From: Lachnospiraceae bacterium
GTDB taxonomy: Bacteria; Bacillota; Clostridia; Lachnospirales; Lachnospiraceae
Direction of reading: 5' to 3'
Assembly: GCA_900759665.1 (NCBI GenBank)
Contig: CAAEWE010000046.1
Location: 1 to 45,437 of the forward strand
DNA: 45,437 nucleotides
Both the position numbers and the translations under genes were made by a program. Under the pieces are notes generated by a model. That model was not told the DNA's origin, ran no database searches, and worked only from the letters and a program-made list of their open reading frames with translations. Positions 16,325 through 24,474 of the stretch are shown here, piece by piece (positions within the stretch are counted from its first letter, which is position 1; every line of letters begins with the position of its first letter).

Positions 16325-17098
16325 TTACGCTCTTTTCTGCTTCTCAAAGATGATCTGCAGCCCCTTCAGCGTCAGATCACTGTCGTAAATATCAATTTCC
16401 TCCGTATAGTCTGAGATCATTTTTCCAAGTCCGCCGGTTGCAACAACCTTGATGTCCTTAAGTCCTGACTCCTCTTTGATCTTATTGATAATATACTGGG
16501 ACTGTCCCACGGTTCCAAGGAAAAGACCAGCCTGCATCGCTGTGATCGTATCCTTTGCTACCACATGCTCCGGACACTTAATCTCGATTTCCGGCAGATT
16601 TGCCGTATCGTTCCAAAGGGCATTGGCAGAAATTTTCACACCCGGGCTGATCACTCCTCCTAAAAATGCTCCGTCTTTGGTCACCAGGTCATATGTTGTA
16701 GCGGTACCATAATCTGCCACAATGATCGGTCCTCCATATAAAGTATGTGCCGCAACGGCATCCACAATACGATCCGGACCAACCTCTTTGGGATTGGCTG
16801 TCTCGATCCGTATCCCGGTCCTGATCCCTGCACCCACAATGATCGGATGGCATCCCAGGTATTTGATGATACCACTGTTAAATGAATACATGATCTTTGG
16901 CACAACCGAAGCCACGATCACCTGATCGATGGAATCTGCCGAAAAGCCTTTCCTCTCCAGAATATCACATATCATACTGCCATACTCATCCGATGTTCTT
17001 GATATCCGCACCGAAAAATGAAAGCGGGTTACCATCTCACTTCCCTCAAATACCCCAAAGGTTATATTTGTATTTCCTACATCTACCGCTAATAACAT
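16325..17098 (-). CDS. coaX: Type III pantothenate kinase
   Basis: This 257-residue kinase phosphorylates pantothenate in the first step of coenzyme A synthesis. It belongs to the ASKHA fold and shows DVGNTNITFGVF (6-17, phosphate loop), the central GPDRIVDAVAA and DYGTATTYDLV, and GGVISPGVKISANAL. Type III enzymes are insensitive to CoA feedback and need a monovalent cation. It starts about 75 bp after the 129-residue protein and precedes dusB. Confidence 0.96.
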   Translation of the reverse strand: MLLAVDVGNTNITFGVFEGSEMVTRFHFSVRISRTSDEYGSMICDILERKGFSADSIDQVIVASVVPKIMYSFNSGIIKYLGCHPIIVGAGIRTGIRIETANPKEVGPDRIVDAVAAHTLYGGPIIVADYGTATTYDLVTKDGAFLGGVISPGVKISANALWNDTANLPEIEIKCPEHVVAKDTITAMQAGLFLGTVGQSQYIINKIKEESGLKDIKVVATGGLGKMISDYTEEIDIYDSDLTLKGLQIIFEKQKRA

Positions 17099-17172
17099 TG
17101 CCTTTCCTCCTGTATTTTCATACGATTTTTATCTCCCCACAATATCGTAAACCCTATCCGGCACTCCTCAGA

Positions 17173-17562
17173 TCATTCATCCAACAGCTCACTGATATCT
17201 TCTTTTAAGAAAAACGCCTTATAGTACAGTTCTAATGCTTCCAAAAGCTCCTGCTTCTCCCGCTGGATCTCCTTAATCTTTAATACACTGCCAATCTCAT
17301 CAAAGAAATAGTCATCCTCCTCTGAGGTGACATGAAACAGCAGATTGCCCTCCTCATCAAAACGAAGAGTCAGGATTCCTCCCACATCCGCCGTATACAG
17401 CACGCACATGATCTGCAGCTCCTCCTGAATGGTTTCCGGCAGCTTTGCAAATTTGGGATTGAGATAATACTGCTTTTTGTAGGCATTTGCCACACTGAGT
17501 ATCACCATCCCGTCCACCTCCGGTGCCGGCTGCAGAATATCATCATCAAATAAATCGTCCAT
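17173..17562 (-). CDS. Conserved small acidic protein of unknown function
   Basis: This acidic soluble protein of 129 residues has no signal peptide or membrane segment. Recognisable stretches are MVILSVANAYKKQYYLNPKFAKLPETIQEELQ-like helices in the first half, a strand-rich middle (GGILTLRFDEEGNLLFHV) and a C-terminal helix (KEIQREKQELLEALELYYKAFF). It resembles small proteins that Lachnospiraceae carry between birA and coaX (possibly DUF6145), but the family number is from memory. Its start is 24 bp downstream of the birA stop. No function can be assigned. Confidence 0.75.
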   Translation of the reverse strand: MDDLFDDDILQPAPEVDGMVILSVANAYKKQYYLNPKFAKLPETIQEELQIMCVLYTADVGGILTLRFDEEGNLLFHVTSEEDDYFFDEIGSVLKIKEIQREKQELLEALELYYKAFFLKEDISELLDE

Positions 17563-17585
17563 TGTCTCTTCCTTCTTTTATTATT

Positions 17586-18587
17586 CTAAACGTATCCGTA
17601 AACACCTCGTACCGACACCTCTCCGGATACGATCTCCTTCGTGCCATCATCGGTATCAACAAGCAATGCCCCTGTAGAGGTAATGCCTCTGGCAATCCCC
17701 TTCTGCACCTTCCGGGGATCCGCTTCCTCTGCCATGCCATAAAGCACCAGAACCTCCTGATCCTTATTGACCAGCATCCGGTCATATTCCTCCAGAAGCA
17801 GAGACAGATCACCAGTCTCCAGATATTTTCTGTAATAATCCGAGAATGCATTCATTACATCTGCGATCAGCGCATTCCGGTCAGTCTTGCGTCCGGTTTC
17901 CAGATAAATGGACGTTGCCCGGTCAGCAAGCTCCTCCGGAAAGCTTTTCGTATTGGCATTGATCCCGATCCCGGGTACCGCATAATGAATATAATCCGGC
18001 TCCGAACTTGTCTCTGTCAGGATACCACAGACCTTTTTGCCATGGATCACCACATCGTTTGGCCATTTGATCCCTGTCTCCAACTCACAGCACTCCCGAA
18101 TTCCCTTCACCACCGCCATAGCTGCCACCAGCGTCACACTTGCTGCCTGCTGTGGCTTCAGCCTTGGTCTGAGGATCAAGCTCATCCATATCCCGATGCC
18201 AGGCTCTGAAGCCCATCCACGGCCTCTGCGGCCCTTGCCTGCCGTCTGCTCCTCAGCAACCACCAGAGTTCCCTCCGGCTCCCCAAGCTCCGCAAGCTGC
18301 TTTGCTCTGGTATTTGTCGAGTCCACCTGCTCCAGGCATTCTACCTTGCGGCACAGACAATCAGCTTTCAAACGGCTCTCAATATCCGCTCCTACCAGCT
18401 TATCTGCTGACTCCACCAGACGATATCCCTTTTTGGGCTGGGACTCAATCTGATAGCCTGCCTCTTTCAGCTGTGTTATATTTTTCCAAATCGCCTGCCT
18501 CGAAACGCCCAGTTTTTCGCACAAAACCTGACCGGAGATATAATCCTCTCCTGCCCCCCGAAGCATTTGAAGTATTTCCTTTTTCAA
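17586..18587 (-). CDS. birA: Biotin operon repressor / biotin-protein ligase
   Basis: This bifunctional BirA has 333 residues. The N-terminal winged HTH (about 1-62: GQVLCEKLGVSRQAIWKNITQLKEAGYQIES) makes it a likely repressor of biotin genes. The ligase domain has DSTNTRAKQLAELG, the adenylate-binding TAGKGRRGRGW and the conserved KWPNDVVIHGKKVCGIL. A C-terminal SH3-like domain (about 280-333) ends in GEVSVRGVYGYV. It attaches biotin to carboxylases such as acetyl-CoA or pyruvate carboxylase. It starts 15 bp after argF stops. No biotin synthesis genes are in the window, so its operator targets are elsewhere. Confidence 0.96.
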   Translation of the reverse strand: MKKEILQMLRGAGEDYISGQVLCEKLGVSRQAIWKNITQLKEAGYQIESQPKKGYRLVESADKLVGADIESRLKADCLCRKVECLEQVDSTNTRAKQLAELGEPEGTLVVAEEQTAGKGRRGRGWASEPGIGIWMSLILRPRLKPQQAASVTLVAAMAVVKGIRECCELETGIKWPNDVVIHGKKVCGILTETSSEPDYIHYAVPGIGINANTKSFPEELADRATSIYLETGRKTDRNALIADVMNAFSDYYRKYLETGDLSLLLEEYDRMLVNKDQEVLVLYGMAEEADPRKVQKGIARGITSTGALLVDTDDGTKEIVSGEVSVRGVYGYV

Positions 18588-18602
18588 AAAATCACTCCAT
18601 TA

Positions 18603-19601
18603 TTATTTTCTCGTTGGCTCCAATGTTGCCATCATAACCGCCTTGATGGTATGCATACGGTTCTCTGCCTCATCAAAGACTACAGACGCCTCTGACTCAA
18701 ACACCTCGTCTGTCACCTCAAGCTCACTCATGCCAAATTTCTCATAAACCTGTCTGCCAATGCCGGTTTCCAGATCATGGAATGCCGGAAGACAATGCAT
18801 AAAGATTGCCTGTGGCCCTGCATTTTCCATTACCTTTTTATTGATCTGATATGGAGAAAGTGCTTTGATACGCTCTGCCCATACTTCCTCCGGCTCACCC
18901 ATGGAAACCCATACATCGGTATAAAGCACATCAGCTCCCTTCGTGCCGCTCTCGACATCCTCTGTCAATGTAACAGAACCGCCGGACTCCTTCGCATATT
19001 CACGGCACTGTGCCACCAGCTCCTCATTCGGGAAATAATCCTTTGTAGTACATGCCACAAAATGCATGCCCATCTTCGCACAGGCGATCATCAGGGAATT
19101 TCCCATATTGTAACGGGCATCTCCCATATAAACCAGCTTCACACCCTTTAATCTGCCAAGGTGCTCCTGAATGGTCAGAAGATCTGCCAGCATCTGGGTC
19201 GGATGATACTCATTGGTCAGACCATTCCATACCGGTACTCCGGCATATTTTGCAAGCTCCTCCACAATACTCTGCTCAAAGCCACGATACTCAATACCAT
19301 CAAACATTCTGCCAAGCACGCGGGCAGTATCCTTAATACTTTCCTTCTTACCGATCTGTGATCCCTGTGGATCAAGATATGTCACACCCATCCCCATGTC
19401 GTGGGCAGCCACCTCAAAGGAACATCTGGTTCTGGTACTTGTCTTTTCAAAGATCAGGGCAATGTTTTTCCCCACATAATGATTTACCGGGATACCATTT
19501 TTCTTTTTGTCCTTTAACTCTGCGGACAACTCCAGCAGATATGCAATCTCCTCCGGGGAGAAATCCTTTAATGTCAAAAAGTTCTTGCCTACTAAGTTCA
19601 T
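18603..19601 (-). CDS. argF: Ornithine carbamoyltransferase
   Basis: This 332-residue enzyme combines ornithine and carbamoyl phosphate into citrulline. The carbamoyl-phosphate site STRTR lies in FEKTSTRTRCSFEVA (about 50-64). HPTQ, DVWVSMGE and the ornithine-binding HCLP follow in the usual order. The ATG at 19601 is chosen because AGGAAATGATC gives a correctly spaced site; a longer in-frame extension to 19703 has no family similarity. It leads the group argF-birA-small protein-coaX-dusB. Sequence length fits either the biosynthetic or the catabolic class, and no arcA or arcC is adjacent. Confidence 0.95.
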   Translation of the reverse strand: MNLVGKNFLTLKDFSPEEIAYLLELSAELKDKKKNGIPVNHYVGKNIALIFEKTSTRTRCSFEVAAHDMGMGVTYLDPQGSQIGKKESIKDTARVLGRMFDGIEYRGFEQSIVEELAKYAGVPVWNGLTNEYHPTQMLADLLTIQEHLGRLKGVKLVYMGDARYNMGNSLMIACAKMGMHFVACTTKDYFPNEELVAQCREYAKESGGSVTLTEDVESGTKGADVLYTDVWVSMGEPEEVWAERIKALSPYQINKKVMENAGPQAIFMHCLPAFHDLETGIGRQVYEKFGMSELEVTDEVFESEASVVFDEAENRMHTIKAVMMATLEPTRK

Positions 19602-19659
19602 GATCATTTCCTGCCTTTCTCTGTTATTTATCCTTGCGAATAATTCATAATAAATGGAA

Positions 19660-19692
19660 AATTTCCTGCCAGCAGGAGCTGTGCAGGAAATT
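19660..19692 (-). terminator. Hairpin after the SPFH gene
   Basis: AATTTCCTGC and GCAGGAAATT form a 10-bp perfect stem, 23 bp after the SPFH stop, followed on the minus strand by TTCC rather than a long T run. It may be a weak terminator or processing site ahead of argF. Confidence 0.5.
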
Positions 19693-19714
19693 AATCTCTT
19701 CAAATAAAATATGA

Positions 19715-20644
19715 TTATTTATCTCCGGAAGATTTTGCAATTTCTGTCACGGAACTAACCATTCCTGCAAGTCCCTGTATCTCTGATGGAATAATGATCT
19801 TGGTCGCCTTTCCATCTGCTGCTTTCGCAAATGCCTCCAAGCTCTTAAGCTCGATAACTTCCTTCGATGCACAAGCCTCATTCAGCATACGGATACCATC
19901 GGCATTCGCCTTCTGCACTGCCAGGATCGCCTGTGCCTGACCCTCGGCCTCACGGATTGTTGCTTCCTTCTGTGCCTCTGCATGCAGGATCGCTGCCTGC
20001 TTCTCTGCCTCTGCTTCCAGAATTGCAGATTCCTTATGACCTTCTGCCACAGTGATCGCAGACTGCTTCTCACCTTGTGCGATCAGGATTGCCTCACGCT
20101 TCTCACGCTCTGCCTTCATCTGCTTCTCCATTGCCTCCTGGATCGGCTGTGGAGGGATGATGTTTTTAAGCTCTACGCGGTTTACCTTGATGCCCCACGG
20201 ATCTGTCGCCGTATCCAGAGAGGATCGCATCTTGGTATTAATGATCTCACGGGATGTCAGTGTCTCGTCGAGATCAAGCTCACCGATAATATTACGAAGT
20301 GTTGTCGCTGTCAGATTCTCAATCGCCATGATTGGATTCTCAACACCATATGTGTAAAGCTTCGGATCGGTGATCTGGAAAAAGATCAGTGTATCGATCC
20401 TCATGGTTACGTTATCCTTGGTGATCACCGGCTGTGGCGGAAAATCCAGAACCTGCTCCTTCAGACTTACCTTTCTGGCGATACGGTCAATAAATGGCAC
20501 TTTGAAATGAAGTCCCACATCCCATGTGCTCTGATAACCTCCCAGACGCTCTACAACATACGCCTTTGCCTGCGGTACAATGTGAATGCAGGATACTGCT
20601 ACAACTGCTACAATGACAAGTAAAATAATAACTGCTAATTCCAT
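19715..20644 (-). CDS. SPFH/stomatin-like membrane protein
   Basis: This 309-residue protein has one N-terminal membrane helix (about 2-22), a band-7/SPFH domain (about 25-185: VPQAKAYVVERLGGYQSTWDVGLHFKVPFIDRI) and a long Ala/Glu-rich coiled coil (about 175-260) made of EAEAQ-type repeats. It resembles QmcA and other stomatin-like proteins that form membrane microdomain scaffolds or chaperone membrane proteases. The NfeD-like gene 77 bp upstream is the standard partner, so the two probably form a complex. No substrate can be named. Confidence 0.92.
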   Translation of the reverse strand: MELAVIILLVIVAVVAVSCIHIVPQAKAYVVERLGGYQSTWDVGLHFKVPFIDRIARKVSLKEQVLDFPPQPVITKDNVTMRIDTLIFFQITDPKLYTYGVENPIMAIENLTATTLRNIIGELDLDETLTSREIINTKMRSSLDTATDPWGIKVNRVELKNIIPPQPIQEAMEKQMKAEREKREAILIAQGEKQSAITVAEGHKESAILEAEAEKQAAILHAEAQKEATIREAEGQAQAILAVQKANADGIRMLNEACASKEVIELKSLEAFAKAADGKATKIIIPSEIQGLAGMVSSVTEIAKSSGDK

Positions 20645-20721
20645 GTTTGATTCCTTTCCTTTATAAATGTGCTGATTAATCTGATCAGAATGCGATGAAT
20701 GAAACTCTCCTGAAATACAGC

Positions 20722-21237
20722 TTATTCCATATCATCAGACACCGGAACTACGATTGCTTTGACTCCCCGTATCTCCTGTATCACTACCTTCTGACCAGCC
20801 TGAATCCGTGTATTCTCCTCTGACGCTCTGGCGGTCCACTCCATCCCGTCAACAACAATCTGCCCCGTCTCGTTGAAGTTATCGATCAGCTCGGTCACCT
20901 TTCCCTCTTTGCCGATCATGCTGTTGACATTGGTTCTTACCCTGGAACGATTCAGCCGTTTCTGAACAACCGGTCTGGTAAAGATCAGTAGTATAAATGA
21001 AACAACAAAAAACAAGACAAGCTGCACTCCCAGAGGCTGCCCCAGCCAGGCCACGATAAAACTTACCAATGCTCCTGCTGCAAACCATATGGTCGTCAAT
21101 CCCAGCGTAATGATCTCAATGATCAAAAATGCCACCAGACCGATCAGCCATAAAAAAACATAGTTTTCATCCGTGCGAAAAAGCGACGGAAATAAATCCT
21201 GCAGCCGGAATGTAAAAATCCCTAACAAACTGCTCAT
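20722..21237 (-). CDS. NfeD family membrane protein
   Basis: This short NfeD protein has 171 residues: three or four hydrophobic segments (about 25-100) followed by a C-terminal OB-fold (about 110-165: IGKEGKVTELIDNFNETGQIVVDGMEWTARA...KVVIQEIRGVKAIV). It lacks the ClpP-like protease domain of long NfeD proteins, as is usual for forms paired with an SPFH protein. AAAGGAGG lies 7 bp before the ATG. It is the first gene of the pair with the SPFH gene. Confidence 0.92.
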   Translation of the reverse strand: MSSLLGIFTFRLQDLFPSLFRTDENYVFLWLIGLVAFLIIEIITLGLTTIWFAAGALVSFIVAWLGQPLGVQLVLFFVVSFILLIFTRPVVQKRLNRSRVRTNVNSMIGKEGKVTELIDNFNETGQIVVDGMEWTARASEENTRIQAGQKVVIQEIRGVKAIVVPVSDDME

Positions 21238-21310
21238 GGAAACACCTCCTTTGGTGTATACTGCTTATTTGTATGAATATAGCATATTTCCACTGAAATA
21301 GCAATATATT

Positions 21311-22129
21311 CTAGTCCGTTTTTCTTCTCTGTCTGGATGCCTCATAAAGCACGACCGCTGCAGCAACCGCCGCATTTAAAGACTCTACGCTGCCTTCCAT
21401 GGGAATATGAATTCTTCCGCTGAGACTTTCCTGTACCTCCCGGCTGATTCCGTTTGCCTCATTTCCCACAACGACAGCAGAAGGCCTCGTATAATCCGGA
21501 GTATCATAAGCCCGGCTCTCCTCCAGAACCGTTCCATAGGCTGAAATATCTTTTTGCTTCATCTGCCGGATCGTTTCGGACAGGCTGTCTACATACAAAA
21601 ATGGAACACGGAAAATCGCTCCCATGGTCGCACGGACTACTTTGGGATTAAAAAGGTCCACGGTTCCCTTACTCATGATCACACCTGCCACTCCCGCAGC
21701 CTCTGCCGTACGGATCATCGTTCCCAGATTACCTGGATCTCTCAGATCATCCAGCAGCAGATATAATTTCGCCGGTCGGTCCAGAATGACCTCCAAAGAA
21801 TAGGACGGCATATCCACCATTCCCAATATTCCCTGCGGTGTTACGGTATCGGCCACCTGTTCAAACAGATCATCCGGCACCACATCCACCCCCACATGTC
21901 TTTCTTTTTCGGAAAATTCCACCGCAATGTCACTCTCCGGCTTCTCCTGCCATTTTGTGATCCATAGGCTTTCCCGGATCAACACCTGCCGGAGCTTTCC
22001 GTATCGGGCTGCCTCTTTCACAAGCTTGATCCCCTCCGCCACAAACATGCCTTCCTTTTTGCGGTATCTGGCATTTTTCTGCAGCTTTATCATTTCTTTT
22101 AATTTTGCATTATTTTCACTAGTGATCAT
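21311..22129 (-). CDS. TrmH/SpoU-family RNA 2'-O-methyltransferase
   Basis: This 272-residue SPOUT-class enzyme probably methylates ribose 2'-OH in rRNA or tRNA. An N-terminal substrate-binding domain (about 1-95: KLKEMIKLQKNARYRKKEGMFVAEGIKLVKEA) precedes the knotted domain with motif 1 DDLRDPGNLGTMIRTAEAAG, motif 2 VVGNEANGIS and motif 3 IPMEGSVESLNAAVAAAV. The ATG at 22129 is preferred because GGAGG lies 5 bp upstream; other ATGs nearby are too close to it or lack a site. The RNA target cannot be decided from sequence. Confidence 0.92.
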   Translation of the reverse strand: MITSENNAKLKEMIKLQKNARYRKKEGMFVAEGIKLVKEAARYGKLRQVLIRESLWITKWQEKPESDIAVEFSEKERHVGVDVVPDDLFEQVADTVTPQGILGMVDMPSYSLEVILDRPAKLYLLLDDLRDPGNLGTMIRTAEAAGVAGVIMSKGTVDLFNPKVVRATMGAIFRVPFLYVDSLSETIRQMKQKDISAYGTVLEESRAYDTPDYTRPSAVVVGNEANGISREVQESLSGRIHIPMEGSVESLNAAVAAAVVLYEASRQRRKTD

Positions 22130-22302
22130 CATTGCCTCCATTATAATATTTAGAAGTAACGGTATTTTAAACCTAACTGATGCCACGGATTGCTCCATTG
22201 CATCACATTATATTATAAAAGGAGGGGGCAGAGAAATCAAATAATTTCTCTGCCCCTTGGCATATGTTATATGTTCTTGTAAGCATGTTCATTGGCAGAA
22301 TC

Positions 22303-22755
22303 TTATAAAAGACCTGCACTTTCCTTCAGCGTCAGCTCGTCATGATGACATACTGCACCTTTGGTAAAACCCTTTACACTGTGTTCCACAGCATATCCAC
22401 AGGCAGCTAAGCCCGACTGGATGATCTGGCTCATCTTCTGCTCCGAAAACTGCAGTTTGGAACCGTCCTCTAACTCAATCGTGCAGGCATGACCACAGTC
22501 TGCCGCACAATCCATGGAACAGGAGACCTTATACATATTCTTCCTGCTGATCGCACCGATCTCTTCTAATGTATTGATCATACGATACACTGTCGCAGAG
22601 CCGATCTTTTGATCCAGCTTTGATGCCTTGTAATAAATCTCCTTACAACAGGAGCAGTCCTCCTGTAAAATGATATCCAGTATCATCAGACGCTGTTTCG
22701 TAATACGGCATCCCTGTTCTCTCAATTTTTGAATGATCAAATCCTTCTGCATCAT
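22303..22755 (-). CDS. Fur-family metalloregulator, divergent C-terminal domain
   Basis: This 150-residue regulator has the Fur-type winged helix: LREQGCRITKQRLMILDIILQ, then KIGSATVYRMINTLEEIGAISRKN. The usual HxHxxCxxCG dimerisation motif is replaced by a Cys-rich stretch SCSMDCAADCGHACTIELEDG, so metal sites differ from classic Fur, Zur or PerR. GGGAGG lies 8 bp before the ATG at 22755; an in-frame ATG at 22782 has no site. The promoter overlaps a GTTAG-N6-CTAAC operator shared with the feo operon, and a DtxR-type gene is divergent. It may sense iron, zinc or peroxide; sequence does not decide. Confidence 0.85.
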   Translation of the reverse strand: MMQKDLIIQKLREQGCRITKQRLMILDIILQEDCSCCKEIYYKASKLDQKIGSATVYRMINTLEEIGAISRKNMYKVSCSMDCAADCGHACTIELEDGSKLQFSEQKMSQIIQSGLAACGYAVEHSVKGFTKGAVCHHDELTLKESAGLL

Positions 22756-22845
22756 TAGAAAAACCTCCCCAATGGGAATCACTCTTTCGAGTATACCGCC
22801 TCTTTAATCTTGTAAATGAGAATGACCTATCCATCACTTACGATA

Positions 22846-22861
22846 GTTAGTATATGCTAAC
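22846..22861. promoter_or_regulatory. Operator GTTAG-N6-CTAAC on the Fur-like gene promoter
   Basis: GTTAGTATATGCTAAC has the same 5-6-5 layout as the feo operator at 7387-7402. It overlaps the -10 box of the minus-strand promoter of the Fur-like gene and lies about 50 bp upstream of the -35 of the DtxR-type gene. Confidence 0.65.
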
Positions 22862-22877
22862 ATTTATTAGATGTCAA
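22849..22877 (-). promoter_or_regulatory. Promoter of the Fur-like gene
   Basis: On the minus strand, TTGACA (22877-22872), 17 bp, TATACT (22854-22849), about 95 bp before the start codon. Confidence 0.75.
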
Positions 22878-22909
22878 GAACTTTTTTCAATTTCTTGTAT
22901 TTTCTTTTC

Positions 22910-22938
22910 TTGTTTTCTAATATCAAAAGTGTTATACT
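22910..22938 (+). promoter_or_regulatory. Promoter of the DtxR-type gene and hemB
   Basis: TTGTTT (22910-22915), 17 bp, TATACT (22933-22938), about 60 bp before the ATG at 23000. Confidence 0.6.
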
Positions 22939-22999
22939 TCTTTTATATGAATTCCGTTCAGGATATCGAACGCATTAAATGGTATGGAGGAAAATGTTT

Positions 23000-23365
23000 A
23001 TGGCAAATACCGAATCTGCTGAGAATTATCTGGAAACCATTCTGATCCTCAGCAAGAAACTGCCGGTTGTTCGTTCTGTGGATGTTGCGACAGAACTTGG
23101 TTTCAAGAAATCAAGCGTCAGTATTGCAATGAAAAATCTTCGCCAGAAGCAGCATATCACTGTGACAGACGCCGGATACATATATCTGACAGACTCCGGA
23201 CGTGAGATCGCAGAAATGATCTATGAGAGACACCAGCTCATCTCCAGCTGGCTCATGACGCTAGGTGTTCCGGAGGAAATTGCCACAGAAGATGCGTGCC
23301 GCATGGAACACGTTATCAGCAAAGAAAGCTTTGAAGCACTGAAAAAGCATGTTTTCCATTCTTAG
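23000..23365 (+). CDS. DtxR/MntR-family metal-dependent repressor
   Basis: This 121-residue protein has the N-terminal winged helix (ESAENYLETILILSKKLPVVRSVDVATELGFKKSSVSIAMKNLRQKQHITV) and the metal-binding dimerisation helices (GREIAEMIYERHQLISSWLMTLGVPEEIATEDACRMEHVIS), with the expected Glu/His/Cys residues. It has no C-terminal SH3-like domain and so is the short MntR-like form. The start at 23000 has GGAGG 9 bp upstream. It is divergent from a Fur-like gene and followed by hemB. GTTAG-N6-CTAAC dyads at the Fur-like and feo promoters are plausible targets. Iron or manganese as effector cannot be told apart here. Confidence 0.88.
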   Translation: MANTESAENYLETILILSKKLPVVRSVDVATELGFKKSSVSIAMKNLRQKQHITVTDAGYIYLTDSGREIAEMIYERHQLISSWLMTLGVPEEIATEDACRMEHVISKESFEALKKHVFHS

Positions 23366-23485
23366 GAAAGCATGCTTTCTTCGTGTCAAAAATATGATAC
23401 AGGGGTCAAAAACAAATTAATTTGCAAATATCCGGAATCAACGGTGTCTGCAGGATTACAGAAACAGAAAAGAGGCATGATTACA

Positions 23486-24466
23486 ATGACAGAATTTATG
23501 AGAGGCCGGAGACTCCGCACCGACGAACGTCTCCGCAAAATGGTACAGGAAACACATATGGATATCTCTGATCTGGTATATCCGATGTTTGTCATGGATG
23601 GGCAGAATAAAATCGAGGAAATCCCATCCATGTATGGCCAGAACCGATACACGGTAGACCGCATGGGGGAGAAGCTGGAACAGCTTCTGGATGCCGGCGT
23701 CAATAAGATCATGCTGTTTGGTATCCCGGATCACAAGGACGAGATGGGCAGCCAGGCATACGACGAAAACGGTATCGTCCAACGTGCCTTCCGGGAAGCC
23801 AGAAAACATTATCCGGACATGTATCTGATCGGCGATGTCTGCATGTGTGAGTACACCTCCCACGGTCACTGTGGTATCATTCATGATCATGACGTAGACA
23901 ATGACGCGACTCTGGAATATCTGGCAAAGATTGCCCTCTCCCAGGTGGAGGCAGGAGCTGATATGGTGGCTCCATCCGATATGATGGACGGCCGTATCGC
24001 TGCAATCCGCCAATATCTTGATGCCCACGGCCATATCAATACACCGATCATGTCCTACGCTGTAAAGTTTGCTTCTGCTTACTACGGACCTTTCCGGGAT
24101 GCTGCAGATTCTGCACCACAATTTGGCAACCGCCGCACCTATCAGATGGATTACCACAACCGCCGGGAAGCCGTGAAGGAAGCTCTTGCCGATATTAACG
24201 AGGGTGCAGACATTATTATGGTAAAGCCCGCTATGATATACGGCGATCTGATCCGCGAGATCAAGAACCGGACAAACGTCCCAATGGCTGCCTACAGCGT
24301 CAGTGGGGAATATGCCATGATCAAGGGAGCGGCAAGTCTCGGCCTGATCGATGAGGATGCCATTATCTGTGAAACAGCCATTGCTGCAAAACGTGCCGGA
24401 GCTGATATCTATATCACTTATTTTGCAGCGGAACTGGCTGGTTTTATAAAAAAGGGACTATTATAA
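23486..24466 (+). CDS. hemB: Delta-aminolevulinic acid dehydratase (porphobilinogen synthase)
   Basis: This 326-residue enzyme condenses two 5-aminolevulinate molecules to porphobilinogen, the common route to haem, sirohaem and cobalamin. The metal-type Cys cluster is DVCMCEYTSHGHCG; the two Schiff-base lysines lie in SYAVKFASAYYGPF and IIMVKPAMIYGD. The ATG at 23486 gives the usual length and has AGAGG 10 bp upstream. No other tetrapyrrole gene is near. It follows the DtxR-type gene by 120 bp without a clear terminator and may be co-transcribed, linking tetrapyrrole synthesis with metal sensing. Confidence 0.96.
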   Translation: MTEFMRGRRLRTDERLRKMVQETHMDISDLVYPMFVMDGQNKIEEIPSMYGQNRYTVDRMGEKLEQLLDAGVNKIMLFGIPDHKDEMGSQAYDENGIVQRAFREARKHYPDMYLIGDVCMCEYTSHGHCGIIHDHDVDNDATLEYLAKIALSQVEAGADMVAPSDMMDGRIAAIRQYLDAHGHINTPIMSYAVKFASAYYGPFRDAADSAPQFGNRRTYQMDYHNRREAVKEALADINEGADIIMVKPAMIYGDLIREIKNRTNVPMAAYSVSGEYAMIKGAASLGLIDEDAIICETAIAAKRAGADIYITYFAAELAGFIKKGLL

Positions 24467-24474
24467 AGCTATCG

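Noticed and set aside
23456..24157. A 233-codon minus-strand open frame
   Set aside because: It is antisense to hemB, which has all catalytic motifs; no start signal or family match was seen.
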